Below are positions 45,511 through 58,622 of a DNA stretch of 64,000 nucleotides, one piece after another. Both the position numbers and the translations under genes were made by a program. Positions within the stretch are counted from its first letter, which is position 1. Every line of letters begins with the position of its first letter. Location: positions 55,010 to 119,009 of the forward strand of contig JAYMSP010000021.1 in the NCBI GenBank assembly GCA_036897095.1. The letters are read 5' to 3'. The notes below the pieces were generated by a model. That model did no database searches. It was not told where the DNA came from and saw only the letters and a list, made by a program, of their open reading frames with translations. The stretch is from Plantago elongata. Lineage: Eukaryota; Streptophyta; Magnoliopsida; Lamiales; Plantaginaceae.

Positions 45511-48500
45511 ATGGAGCTCCCCATTGTAAATAAGAATGTAATTACTATAGCCACTCTTCTGGCAATAGCAATGGCCCTCGCAGTCATTGTCGATCTCGCC
45601 TATCCGTTGCTGAACTACACTACTTCTGTTACATACAAGAGTTCAACAACTATTGTAGCATCATATGGTGAAGAAGAGTGTGACATTTTTACGGGCGAAT
45701 GGATACCGAATCCTGATGCTCCGTATTACACGAACAAGACGTGTTGGGCGATCCATGAGCATCAGAACTGCATGAAGTATGGTAGGCCAGATACTGATTT
45801 CATGAAATGGAGGTGGAAGCCTGATCGGTGTGATTTGGCGGTTTTCGACCCGTTTGAGTTCTTGGAAATGGTCCGGGACAAATCTATGGCATTTGTTGGA
45901 GATTCTGTTGGGAGGAACCAAATGCAGTCCATGATATGCCTCTTATCCAGGGTATGTGCAGTTTCTACCTTTAGAAATTTTCCATACTTTATTTCGTTCA
46001 CAAAATTTATAGATATCGTCTCTAAACAACTTAATTCATTAATATTGTTGATAAAGACGTCTAATGTTGTCAATATTAATATTTTTGACAAATGTAAAAG
46101 ATACATTTCGATATGTTTAATATCAATGATTTTGTTCGACTGCGTAAATAAGTTCATCTAAATTATAAACTTGTAATTGATGATAAATGGGAAAGCCTAA
46201 GTAAATGGTTATATAATACAACAATATGGGAACAAGCCAATAACTCAAAATTTAACACTAACAGTGTTTGATTAAAAATTCACAAATGTGCCCCAAAATG
46301 AAATCTCTGTCATTACTAGTTGACGCTAGCTATTGATGAGCTTATAGAATCTTTGTTATGTCTTAATTTGAAAATTAAGTATATTGTACACTTGTTTAAT
46401 TATTAAACTTAATTATAACTTATTCTTCAAGTGTTTAACGAGCAAATCTGATAAACCTTTAATGTTAACTTCACACTGACGCATTGATGGTAATCCTTTT
46501 ATTGCTTCACATCGACGCAAAGAAATGTCTCATAGCATATGATGGTTTACATGAATTAATCATTCCATTAGAAGATGATGATACATCTAGCGCCCAGACC
46601 CCTCATGTTTTATGTATTTTTTCCGAATAATCAATTTATGGTCGAATTCGAGTTAAAATAAAATAAAATGGCAATTCAATAGTGGTACAGTTGGGAGTAA
46701 GTATATCGTCTAGGATCGGAATTTTGGAAAATGTTAGTTAACCTACTCCTTTAGTAACAAAGATTAGTTTTTGTAAAGTCTTCTGGGTTAGGTTCTGCAT
46801 CAATTTTCAGTATTATCATTAGTAACTAATACAGTGTGGAATACATAATTAAATAAGTAGCCATTCTTTCAAGGTATTTGGCATTCGATGAGAAACGAAC
46901 ATGTATCTCTATCAGGTAGTACAACGGCAATAGGCAATGGCTGCAATACAAAGCTAAATAACAAAAGAAGCCCATAATTATGTCTTGGTCTTCCAGGACC
47001 AGTTATACACAGAACAACAATACGCCTATTGTTTTCTATGTACATGTATGTGTTAGATAAGGTTGCAGTGATCTTTAGTATGGTTTCGATGTATGGCGCT
47101 TAATACCCTACTATTTATACCGTAACTATCACACTTTAGAAACATGGTGAAATTGAAATTGAAATCGAAATCGTATCAGATGTATAGCGACTTCAAAGTC
47201 GCCTAAAATTCATAACGGTCCCAACTCATCCAGACGGGATCCGAATCTTTCTTCTTCAAGGAAAATTATATATTATGGGGGTTAGATATTTATATTTCAA
47301 GAGTATGGGTGAGTTGTCTAGTCCAGTGAAGGGACAAATACGGTGGTATTTTTCCTACTGAAAGGAAAACACACAAAATTGTACATCAAGATCGATGAGA
47401 GCCACAAATATTAGTAATTTCTTTATGCGAGATGAAGATTTTGTACAATATTTTGAACGATTTACAAGTGAAGTGTCACGTGGATTGCATGTGCTCAAAT
47501 TGATAGGAAATAATCTGTCCAACTAATAAAGATGAAAAAAACAATTTAGGGAAACCTTTAATAATTAAATCCACACCGAACACACATCTGTGTCTCATCA
47601 AGCATGTTGCGAAAATCAAGAGTTTCTAGGAATTAAAATTATAAAATTTCTAGCACCATCAACTTGCACTTTGTGCATAACGTAGATGACAAATGTTTTG
47701 GGGCTTTGATTTTGATACTTTTTCATTCACCTGTGACGAATTTTATATCTACTGACAATTTACCAGGTTGAGTATCCAATAGATGTGTCCCCCACATCAG
47801 ATGATCAGTTCAAAAGATGGAAATACGAGAGTTATAATTTCACCATTGCCACATTTTGGTCCCCATTTCTCACTCGAACCAGAGAAAGAGACTCCGATGG
47901 CCCGACTCACACTGGCCTCTTCAACCTGTACCTCGACGAGCCTGATGAATCATGGACCACTCAAATTGATGAGTTTGACTATGTCATCCTCAATGCTGGT
48001 CATTGGTACACACGCCCTGCCATCTATTACGAGCACCATCGTGTAGTTGGTTGTCGGTTTTGTAAGCTCCCAAACCTTAAAGACCTACCTATGACCTACG
48101 GCTACCGCCGTGCATTTCACACAGCTCTTAAAGCCCTTAATGAAAGAGAGAGTTTCAAAGGAGTCACGTACTTGCGAACCTTTGCACCTTCGCATTTTGA
48201 GGATGGATTATGGAATGACGGCGGAAATTGCTTGCGGCAACAACCTTATAAGAGTAATGAGACAATTTTGGAGGGTTTGAACTTGGATCTATATATGATC
48301 CAGCTGGAGGAGTTTAGGATTGCACAGAGGACAGGGGAGAAGTCATTCAGGTTGCTTGATACGACTCAGGCAACGTTGTTGAGGCCTGATGGACACCCAA
48401 GTAGGTACGGGCATTTGCCCAGCGAGAACGTCACGCTGTATAATGACTGCGTACATTGGTGTTTGCCAGGCCCAATTGATTCTTGGGCTGATTTCTTGAT

Positions 48501-48570
48501 GCACATGATGAAAATGGAGGCCCAGAGACTCCATTCTGGACTATATAGATCACACAAGAAAATGCAGTAA
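45511..48570 (+). CDS. TRICHOME BIREFRINGENCE-LIKE protein 5 of cluster
   Basis: Exons 45511-45951 and 47767-48570 give 414 aa. The anchor spans about residues 9-28 ([19 protein letters not shown]), followed by a 30-residue linker and the TBL domain from [21 protein letters not shown] is at 130-132 in [14 protein letters not shown], where the third residue after the Ser is Gly-Arg and not Ala-Arg as in the other copies. DxxH is at 374-377 ([14 protein letters not shown]). With the fourth gene it forms a sub-pair marked by [19 protein letters not shown] and a Lys-rich C-terminal tail. The 1.8-kb intron is at the shared position. Family role is wall polysaccharide O-acetylation in the Golgi. 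Confidence 0.9.
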
Positions 48571-49073
48571 TGAACAAGATCTAGGTTCAGATCTTTCTTA
48601 AGAATTTATGTTCATATTCTTTTTTTTTTGCCTTCGTCTTTGCTAGTTAGACAGATTGCCCTGCTGTTAGTCACATATCATGTATTTATGTGCTATTACC
48701 CACAAAATGTTACTCCTTCATCCTATTAAATTCATACATTAGGATCTGTGTAGTTTTATACGAAAAATTAAAGTAATGATAAAAAAATTTAAAAGAAAAT
48801 GAAAAAATGCATTTTTTTTAGTTTCTAAATGTATAATTTTTACATAAAGTTGAGATTATTTATTATTTATTAGTGGTAGAGTAACTTCTTTTCTTTTTTA
48901 GTATTTTTAGTAATATATGAAGTTTGGTAAAAATATGAAGTTTGGTGGGAGGAAGGAAGTAATATTTAATTGACCTGATGAGAACAAACCAAGTAATAAA
49001 TAAAACTGATTTCAAGAAAGGAAGAATTTTTCACTCCATTATATACATCCATTTCTCCATTATATATATACAA

Positions 49074-49165
49074 TGGATGTAGGACAATCAGCTCAGTTGG
49101 TGTAGCTCAACGCTTCACCTTACAATTAATAGGTCGGGAGTTCAAGTTATCTTTGAAAAATTGCA
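49074..49165 (+). mobile_element. tRNA-derived SINE head (relic)
   Basis: An A-box-like AGCTCAGTTGGTGTAGCTCA is followed about 35 bp later by a B-box-like GGGAGTTCAAGTTATC. This is the order and near-normal spacing of an RNA polymerase III type 2 promoter. The sequence between does not fold as a functional tRNA with a matched acceptor stem as far as I can see. Confidence 0.5.
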
Positions 49166-49555
49166 GGTGGCCAATATGGAGACATCCATAATTCGGAAGC
49201 AACCATGTACAGATAAGGAAGATTACATATAATTCCAAACGGACTAATTTAATTAACTCTAATTCCACTATTCATGAACTCATACTATTCTTAAACGGCA
49301 CTTAGTGAACGGACTTCCAAACAAACTGAAAGTTTTCAACATATGAACAGTTTGCTGCTGCTGATTGTCAAAAGACCATAATTACACCACGATTTATGTC
49401 ATGCACACACAGTATGGCAATGGCATCCAGCACAAAAAGTAACACGAGAATTCATGGTGGGACTCATTTTTTCAAATTACGCCGGTAAAAGCAAAACATT
49501 TTCACATCAAGTTCCAAACTTAACAGCAGATAACAGGCACATCACTGTAAAACTA

Positions 49556-49564
49556 ACTATAAAG
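49556..49564 (+). promoter_or_regulatory. TATA box of the GH17 gene
   Basis: ACTATAAAG, about 55-60 bp upstream of the ATG, implying a 5' UTR of about 30 nt. Confidence 0.6.
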
Positions 49565-49617
49565 CCACATTCTTCTTACCTAAAAAAGGAACCTCAGCAA
49601 AAGCTAAAAAACACATA

Positions 49618-51151
49618 ATGTCTTTCATTACTCTCCTCTTCCCACCAATTCTCCTTCTCATACAATTCACACTAGAAGTCTCCGGCGTCGGTATAAACTA
49701 CGGCACGGTCGGAAACAACCTCCCTCCACCTAAACAAGTGGCTCAGCTACTCCAATCCACCCTTGTTACCAAGGCCAAGATTTATGATACCAACCCTGAA
49801 ATAATTGCAGCCTTCTCAAACACAGGAATCGACCTTATAGTAGCAGTCGAAAACTCTAACATCAGTAAAATAAGTTCCAGTCCCTCCTACGCAGAACAGT
49901 GGTTCACTACCCGTCTTGCGCCGTTTATCCCAGCAACTTCCGTTGTTGCCATAGCTGTTGGGAACGAGTACTTAACCATCGATGATGATAAGCTTGACTA
50001 CAATGCGATCGTTCATGCAATGCAGAATCTGCATTCGGTATTGCTTTCACACGGCTTGGACCGTAAAATCAAGGTGACAACCCCACATAGCATGGCTGTT
50101 CTCGCCTCCTCTTTCCCGCCTTCGGCCTCCACTTTTGCTGTGACCCTAATCCCAGCCATGACAGCCATTGTCGGATTCTTGGCCGACACAGGGGCGCCGT
50201 TCATGGTGAATGCATATCCCTATTTTGCATACCGTGACAACCCTAAGACTATTAATCTAGAGTATGCATTACTAGGAAATGGGACTGGAGTGACCGATCC
50301 GAAGGGATACGTGTACACTAACATGTTAGATGCACAAATTGATGCGATTAGATCGGCAATCAGTTCGCTAGGGTTTGCAAATCGGTCCATCAAGATTATT
50401 GTGTCTGAATCTGGGTGGCCATCAAAGGGTGAAGCGGGTGAAACTGCAGCCACACCTGATAATGCAAGGACGTATAACTCAAGATTGGTCGAACGGGCAC
50501 AATCAGATAAAGGCACCCCTATGGAACCCAAGGAAAGTGTAGAAGTTTTTGTGTTTTCGCTGTTCAACGAAAACAAGAAAGAAGGTGGTGCAAGCGAGAG
50601 GAATTTTGGTATATTCAACGCCGATGGTTCGAAGGTTTACGATGTGGACTTAAGCTGCAGGTTTTGTTCTAAAAGCAGTGATAAGCTAGGGCTTGGGGTG
50701 AAGCCATCCGGCTCGGTAGTCAATCGGGGTCCTTCGGTGTGGTGTGTGGCAAAACCACATGCAGATGAGAAGGTTATTCAGGCCGTACTGGATTTCTGCT
50801 GTGGAGCTGGAGGAGTAGACTGTAGGGAGATTTATCAGCATGGGGATTGCTTTGCAGCTGATAAGATCTACGCGCATGCATCATATGCCATGAATGCATA
50901 TTATCAGATGCATGGCAGGAATTACTGGAACTGTGACTTCAAAGGCACTGGCCTTGTCACTTTCAGTGATCCTAGTAAGTTTATCCAAATTATGTTTCTT
51001 CTAATTTATAATTCTTCGGTTCCTTTACAGGATTTTGCTGAGATTAACTACTTTTGTTTAGTTATCTATTAGATTACCCACCTTCTTCATGAGCTTATGT
51101 TTGCACACTGCATTTTCAGGTTATGGGCAGTGCCATTACGCACAACAGTAA
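49618..51151 (+). CDS. Glucan endo-1,3-beta-D-glucosidase, GH17 with C-terminal X8 (CBM43) domain
   Basis: Exons 49618-50974 and 51120-51151 give 462 aa. A signal peptide (about 1-23, hydrophobic core ILLLIQFTL) is followed by a GH17 barrel starting VGINYGTVGNNLP. The acid/base Glu117 is in AVGNEY and the nucleophile Glu264 in SESGWPS, with NAYPYFAY before it. The X8 domain (about 374-459) starts VWCVAKP and holds the paired-Cys pattern FCCG, DC, DC and NC. The tiny second exon completes it with YGQCHYAQQ. Without that splice the frame would run on into intron sequence to 51072. The enzyme would hydrolyse callose (beta-1,3-glucan) in the wall or at plasmodesmata; X8 binds that polymer. No GPI-type hydrophobic tail follows X8. 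Confidence 0.92.
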
Positions 51152-53153
51152 CATGGTAGGAACTGCTGAGGGGGTCAAAGAAATTTGTTCTTATGTTTTA
51201 TGTTCTCCTAGTTTGAAGGCTACTATGCTGGAAGTAATAGCTTACTGCAGAAATGTGTAGGCTAGGAAGTTGGCAAGGACACACTTTCCCTTGTTGCATA
51301 TCAGAATCTCAGTTTAAGAACTGAATTCATGCGAAGAATGAAGATGCTCAAAATGTTCTGTGTACATGTCCGAAAGTAAGTTTTATCTTTCTTGGGGTAA
51401 ATTGAGTGCATGAACGTGGTAAGAGCTAATCTTTCCACAATCACAGGCTTTTAGAGTTTGACAAAGTTTCTTCTCTTTTATGTCTCCCCAATTTCTCTAC
51501 AAAGGGAGCCCAGGTCCCTTTTTCATGGAAAGGTGAGAGACAGTGAAAAAAATAGTGGATGTTATAAAGAATTAATTGATACATCTCGATCACTAAAGAA
51601 TCAAGAGAAAAAAGAAAGACTAAAAGAATTATTGAAATGAGTTCAAATTAAAGAAAAAATATGTTGATAAATGAAGACTTGGGGGTATCCTCTGTTGGAC
51701 TTTGTTTCTATATATGCATATCTTTTCGAAGATTTAAGGAAGAAGAGAGCAAAATTCACACTACCAAGATGACAGGGATACTCTAGTCATATACATAATA
51801 TAGCATACAATACATTATAAAATAAACATAAATGCTTAGAAATAAGTCGATTAATGCACAGAAAAACAGCCAAAGGATAATGAGCAGCCTTTCTTCTCCT
51901 CAAACAAACTAGTTGAAAAAAAAAAACAGATCTGCCTGTTTTTCCCAAACCACTTGGGATCAAGAGAATACTAATGGACCTAATAGCTGAACATTTTACT
52001 GCACTCTCTATGACATTGTTTTCCTAATTAAAGTGTCAATTTCCTAAATTAGTAGCATATGTGGATTCTGGTCATTCAAATAATTGCTTCTGCTTACCGT
52101 TGATGCAGTAATTGCTAATTCAATGCACAAACAACTACAAGAGTAGCCTTATGTGGCCTCACTCTCTGTCCCAAATCATTAACCAAGAATAGCTTTTGCT
52201 AAAAAATTCTCTATAGGGTTGAAGTTAGGAAACTATGTGGTTTTTCTGAGCTTTAAACCATGTATGGCAGTGCAGTGACAAGTACTAATTCAAACTAAGT
52301 TATTCACTTATTCATTGAATCTCTATGTTTTCTCCCTCAAACAAGGGACCAACCAGTATACTCAAATCTATAGGGAAGGATAAGCAGATGACCTAATGTT
52401 GGTTTTGTATTATCAGACTAAAGTATTTCACTCATGACTAAATCCGATCAAGTTCTTAATCTCTGAAATCCTCATGTTTGCCTCTAAACCAAAACTGATT
52501 CTGGGTTCATACGTTTCCCGGTGTACATAATTGTGTGGGCACCAGTCTTCCTGATTTTGCGGCTTTTGCCACTCAAATTCTCCAAGACTATGCTTGCACC
52601 TTGCAGTATATAATAACATCATAAACTACAATTCTTCTTTCTAAGTTTGAACCATCTACCAATGATCAGCAAAGATTTAGTAACAGTAAATCCTAATATC
52701 GTTCCAAAGTAGCCACAAACTTTCAGTAGCTTAGTAGGTAGAGCAAATGTAATGCTATACGTATTAACATCAAGATAAAATTATAATTTACTCATCCCTC
52801 CTGCAATAGGTTTGCTACTTGCCTAAGTCATCCATTTTTCCATCCTGCAGACCTAACATATAACTCTGCATTATAGCTACGAGCCTACGATGTACAAATA
52901 TCCAATACAAAATTATAGTCAATAATGATCCAAGTATCATTTGTCTGGGACAGAGTCATTAAGTGGAGCTCACAGGGTATAATGGGGAATCAGATAAAAT
53001 TGCAATGACATGGCAAACTCATAAGTTTCAATCAGCAATTTAGTGAAGTATACATCAATCTATGTACAGTCAGGAGTGAAGTGCACAAGCACAAGAGCAC
53101 AAATCAAATTATGATGGGCTTCCATGAATTGTAACACTAGTCCATGGAAGAGT
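51152..53153. other. Intergenic region
   Basis: About 2 kb holding the 3' UTRs of the two convergent flanking genes. No convincing gene or repeat is recognised; the short open frames at 51458 and 52428 have no family resemblance. Confidence 0.4.
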
Positions 53154-55058
53154 TCAGAAAGAGATCCTAATAAATACAACTATGTGCAGAACTAAAATGT
53201 ATAGCACGAAAGCAGACCTGAGTAGCATCAATCTTTGCAAGCTTTCACTTATACCAGCAGTATGGAGAGGAAGCTTCTGATATGAATTAGAATAGTAATC
53301 AGAAACAAGACTTTTGTCCGAGCCGCTTCTCCCAAGCCTATTCCTAGCTGAATTCACATCTGCATTGCTTCTTTCTATTCTTCTCAATAGCCCATTTAAG
53401 TTTTCCAGTTCCATTTCCTTGACATGGATTTCGCTGATTAGGCCCTCTGCCTGAGTCTGAAAGCAAATTAAGAAAGCAGTTAGACTTAGACGCCTCCAGA
53501 AGCTACCAATCAGATGAAAACAAATAATCATATTCAAAAATAGTCACAGTAACTGAAGGTAAAACTGACAAGCCTAACCTGCTTTGCTGCAAGTTGTTCA
53601 ATTAGGCTATGAAGCTGTTTATCCAAGGTGTTCTCCCGTTGAGCTGCAGAAAATATAACTAGTGAACAATATGTAGATGAAATAACTGTTGAACAGTCTG
53701 TTTAATGTGATCATTTATGCAGAGCAGAAATGTTAAATGGAATCCCCCATTTCCGGCCTTGCTTATTTTACACATTGTCTGATCTAACGTCTACAATCTA
53801 CAGTATGATTGATCATACACCGAGCTATAAAATTAATATGGAAAACGGGAAAAGGATAAATGCAGATGAAGTGATATGACATACTAATGAAATTAAGGAA
53901 TTTATGAACATGGTGCCTCCATTAAACATGTCTTGAAAGTTTGAGCAATTGCTTCCTCCTTAACTCCATGTTTTCAGTGCAAAGTTATCACAGAACCATA
54001 CGAAAAATAGTTTAAGACAGAAACAACACTAGTTGTGAGTTGTGACTATCATCTTGTAACTCGTCACACAAAACTGAAATAACTAAAATCCTGGCTACGA
54101 AATTCAGAGACCCATACCTGGAGTTGGCTGTTTCATTGCATAATCTTGCATTTCTTGCCACTTCTTCTCCAAATCCTGAACAACACCTTCAACTGAAACC
54201 TATGAATTGACAAGAGTTTAAATCAGCTCAAATCAATCAATATCAAACCACACAATGAACTTCAAACACAAACAGACCAGTTCCTTTCTCTTGTTCTCCA
54301 ACTCCACCATCACTGCAGTTTTAGACGACTCCTCTTCTTCAAAAGCCCCAACTCCAGATTCGGATTCAGCAATCAATTCATCGGATTCTCCTACACCATC
54401 AACCCGTGCTCTCTTCAGTTCAGCCCTCAGGTTCTCTTCAACCAAATCCATTTCCTATTATGACAGACACACTTACTTCATACACACTAAAAGAACAAAT
54501 TACACCAAAACCGAAGCAATGTTAACGAAACGCAGTAAGAATGTTCTCTAAATTCTAACCTTACCTTCAACTTAATTCCGAGTAAATCAGCTTCCTGAAA
54601 CTTCTCCTGAATCCTAACCTCACAATTCGAAATCGCAGTTTGATACTCAACATTCTCTTCCTGCAACCTAATCTCTCTCAATTGAGCCTGTCATAAGCAA
54701 TTACGCAATGAAAGCTCATCAGTTTTCGATCGAGAGTGGTTAAGATAAAAGAAAATGAAGAAATGATAACCTGTAGCTTAGTAGAAGAGTGAGCGTTGAG
54801 CTGGAGAGCAAGTGCGTTGTTGGAAGCGAGGGAGTGAGCGTGGAGGTGAGGAAGGCGATCGGAAATGTCAGGAGGAGGCAATCTCAGCCTCAGATCTTGG
54901 ATCGAACGGTTGAGAGAAGCTGATTTGTGATCGAGCTCTAGTGCGTAAGCCTGTTGCTCCGGGGTGAAGATGAGTGGAATCGAATTCGGATCGTTTTCTT
55001 CATCGCTCCGCCACCCGCCGCCGACCACATCCGCCGCCCACGCTAGTAGCCCAGCCAT
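53154..55058 (-). CDS. Coiled-coil protein with C-terminal hydrophobic tail, function unknown
   Basis: Exons read on the minus strand as 54771-55058, 54565-54687, 54278-54454, 54118-54199, 53579-53643 and 53154-53456, giving 345 aa. The N-terminus reads MAGLLAWAADVVGGG, followed by mostly charged heptad-like sequence (about 45-300, for example LQEENVEYQTAISNCEV and EMDLVEENLRAELKRAR), an acidic patch (ESESGVGAFEEEESS) and a last segment of about 20 apolar residues (SAFVLYILVLHIVVFIRIS) at the very C-terminus. This layout suggests a tail-anchored protein of endomembranes with a cytosolic coiled coil, as in golgin-like tethers. A splice donor-like AG|GTCTGC just before the tail means an isoform without it is possible. 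I do not recognise a named family. Confidence 0.75.
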
Positions 55059-55459
55059 GGCCCTATTTGTTGTTTATGTGCAGGTGAATTGTGTGTGTGA
55101 ATTTTAAATAAAATTAGGAATAAGTGGAGAGTTTGATTGGCGTAAATCATGTTTTCTTTTTCAAAGTGAAATACAAAAATAATCAAACTCAAAACACATC
55201 AAATATGTAAATTTAAAGTATGCATTTAAAATACGAAACTCCAAGCTCATCAAATTAGATACCACTAATTTGTCTCTTACAATCAAGAGTACTTTGTTAT
55301 TTAAAAGGATTAATATGTCAAATGGAAATTAGAAGTTGAATTCAACAGAAATCAAATGGAATTCATTATTCTTTCACTTATTGACATGCATAACAATCAA
55401 GGAAAATATATAAACGACTCCATAAAACATTACATGAGCATATTAAAGTGGAGTTTAAG
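55059..55459. other. Spacer between coiled-coil and B3-like genes
   Basis: About 400 bp of AT-rich sequence holding the promoter of the coiled-coil gene and the 3' flank of the B3-like gene, both on the minus strand. No other feature is seen. Confidence 0.4.
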
Positions 55460-58400
55460 CTACATGGGCGAGCCACCACGATGTCGACGATTCATTCTAC
55501 GATTGTCAATCCCTTTGCCCTTTCTCCTCGAATGATAATGATCGTCATCTTCACTTTCTTCCTCGGTATCATTCCGCATCAAGTACTTTTGATTAGGCCC
55601 TGATCCACCAGGGCCTGCAATGTTAGTGAACCCTAATTCTCCTAACATTGTCCGTAGTATGTTTGGAAGTTCTGCTTTCAAAGCTAGCACTGCATTCAAA
55701 GCATCGTCCTCGTTTGTCCTTGTCTCTTTATTTTTTCTCTCAATATTTAGAGCTTGCTCTAGAAATTCTCGCGCTTTCTTTGTCTTTTGATGAACATGCC
55801 CCGCTTTCCACTTTCCCACTTGACGGGCTCTATCATTTAACTCTAATTTGTTCATTTGACTCTTGAGTTCCTTCGCCTATAATGATTAGAAAACAACAAT
55901 TTCAGAAAATTAAAGCCAACAATTCTAATTAGTTATATATTCACTATAACACAATTTAAAACATTATAACTTACGACCTTTATCTTCACTGCGCCATGGT
56001 ACGGCTTATCATCTTCACTGATATAATCATCATCATCCATGTCATCATCATCATTCCCATCATTTACCAGAGGAGCTGAATGCTTACCCTTTCTCTTAGG
56101 AAGGGCTATGTAGGAGGCCACATCAAACTCAAGCTTCTTAGGATCGATTAGAGAGAACTTGAGTCTATGTCCTACTTTGAACATGCGTTCGTGTAAAAAA
56201 GTTTTCCATCCCTGACCGCCTAGGTACTTCTTACTTTTTCCAAGCCACAACATTTTGTATACATCGTTAGTACCATAAACCCTCACATTTACCATGGTGT
56301 CGGTTGATGGCAACTTTAGTATACGTTCGATTTCAGGTTTGATTAGCTGGAAGTTATAAATTATAAGATCATAAAAGAAGAAAAAAAAGTGATACAATGT
56401 GGTCTAATCAAGTTACAATTGTGTATCAAACTCTAGAAATCAATGATTACCAATTTATAAGTGGGTGCGAAAGCCTTCTTTTTGAGTAAAATATCACAAA
56501 TAATAGGCTCATTCTCGATAGGTGATTCTTCAGAGGACTCTTCAAAGAGTGGACTTGCCTTGCTCATCTAATTAAGGGCATTGCATCAAGTTCACTTTAG
56601 ATAGCATACAATATATTTTAATTAACTAAATAAATATAAGTTTGGTATATCAAAGAAACTCATAATGCAATGGAATATTATGCATATTCAAAGTCATACT
56701 ATTCAACTTGTATGAGAAAATCTATATGAGATATATAAATATATGAACATTCTTTTTTTTTCCATCGAATCAACACATAAACAAATTATTCAACCTCTTA
56801 TTGTATTGCAGTTTGAGATACACATAAAACATAAACTTCATATGCCTTGGTTTTGTGAATTCTAGCTTTTGTTTATGCATAAAACGAAATATAAAGTTTT
56901 TATACTAACTTAACTATGTAGTACATTGTTTATCATCGAGACAATGCATTAGCACATACGTAGATGTTTTATAGTGAGTCAAACAAATTGAAGAGAAAAT
57001 GTACCCAACATAACCTTTTGAAAAAGTAATCGACAATTGTTAATTTGGAATGGCGACAGTAATGGCACATATTTTATCGTCTAAATGTATGAACTAGCTA
57101 TTTACTCAAAGCACTTAGTATAAGTTCGTGAATATCCTATATAGTTTATTCTTGCTAACTACTTAATGCTAACAACAATAAATGAATTTCTATTCACAAT
57201 TTGCTTTTATGCGTAAGTGCATTACATTTGAAATGTGCATAACATGGTTTCATTCTTCATAAGGTGAAATGACAAAGTAAATCTCTACCTCATAGCAATA
57301 ATATTCATGGTTAATTTCCATCAATATAAAAGATCATTTGTATACTCATCAAACTCAAAATTCATGTGAGAGATCAAGTAATTGTGGTAGGACATACCTT
57401 TCTTTTCATATAATATCTTCCAGGTTTATCAAAACTCTTCCTAGGCTTAGTTGATAATGTACCTCTGGATGTAGTTGAAGGTCCATTGAACTGCAAGACG
57501 AAAATGAAACAATCATTACTACATATGCTAGACAAATGAAAATGAAAATGGTGTGATATAAATGCCTTTACTTTTTGATTGATCATGTTGGCATGCACAT
57601 CATTTTTTATGGAGTTTGATGGTCTGACTATCCTCGTTTTTGGCTTATTAAGATAACAATATAGAAAAATTAGGCTAGTCACAAAGCAATGTACATGACA
57701 CGAAAAATCATAAAGTAGAATAAGAAGTTCCAAAAAGGAAAAATGTAGCATCGCTCACAAATTTACACGTTAACAACTATTTATTGTTTAGGTCCATTTC
57801 ATATTTCATCTAAAATTTTCAATTGACATATACAGTTATCTGGATTCGTTGCAATTCAGTGATCACTATGTTCTGGTCATAGTGTATCTTGTAACACGTA
57901 CCTTTCCTTTTCTTCTACTCCTTTTAAATGTTCCAGTAAACTTCACATTAGAATCGTCTGAGTCATTTGATAGACTATCATCCGAGTCAATAGATAGACT
58001 ATCATATGATGTAGATGATGAATAATAAATCACCTAAGAAAATCATAAAAGTAACTAGTTTTAGCATGCTTGTAAAAAATATCTAGATAATTATAACGAA
58101 TAATTTTAAAAGTATAAAAATATACTCACTAAGTTTATGGATGCTAAATGAAAAACAATAATATTAGTTGAAATCTATGCAGTACAATATGATCTCTCCT
58201 TTTCTTTGTTTTATTAATATATGTTTCCTTTAAAAAGAAAAAATTAAATAAAACTAACTAATTAAGTGGATTGATTCGTTATACAAGTTAATGGTGTATA
58301 GAAAATTTTAAAGATGGTACAAATAGTAAATTAATGTGTAATGTGATTATTCTTGTTATCTAAAATAATTAAATTGAAATTTTTTATTTTTTATCTAATC

Positions 58401-58622
58401 ACATCATATAAATAGCCAGGCACTATTTCATAAAAAAAAATTAATTCACCCATATTACGATATTTTTTTCTATTTAGGCTCTCAAATATTCAATTCATTA
58501 TTTTGAAAGAGTGTTACATATTGTATGGATAAATTGAAATTTGTTATAATAGTTCATTTTTAATATAAAAATGTCAAACGTACCTTTCCTTTCCCTTTTT
58601 CTTGTGGTTGATCGGATTTCAT
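55460..58622 (-). CDS. Putative B3-like domain protein, seven phase-0 exons
   Basis: Exons read on the minus strand as 58584-58622, 57902-58033, 57572-57643, 57398-57490, 56451-56567, 55978-56346 and 55460-55876, giving 412 aa. Every exon is a multiple of three and every junction is GT..AG. Residues 14-57 are a Ser/Asp-rich stretch ending in a basic KRSRRKGK (possible nuclear signal). Residues about 168-226 (VNVRVYGTNDVYKMLWLGKS, then YLGGQGWKTFLHERMFKVGH) look like the core of a plant B3 DNA-binding domain of the DUF313/REM type. An acidic run (about 246-263) and a Lys-rich coiled segment (275-340) follow, with a basic RRKGKGIDNRRMNRRHRGG tail. A nuclear DNA-binding role is inferred; domain identity is by resemblance only. 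Exon 5 begins with an ATG, so a shorter 300-aa product is also possible. Confidence 0.6.

Larger units (their letters stand above)
48571..49617. other. Spacer with SINE relic and GH17 promoter
   Basis: A tRNA-derived SINE-like segment lies at 49074-49165. A TATA box for the following gene is at 49556-49564. The rest is AT-rich with no gene. Confidence 0.5.

Noticed and set aside
49074-49165. Candidate tRNA gene
   Set aside because: A- and B-box-like words are present but no matched acceptor stem or normal anticodon arm could be seen; better explained as a SINE relic.
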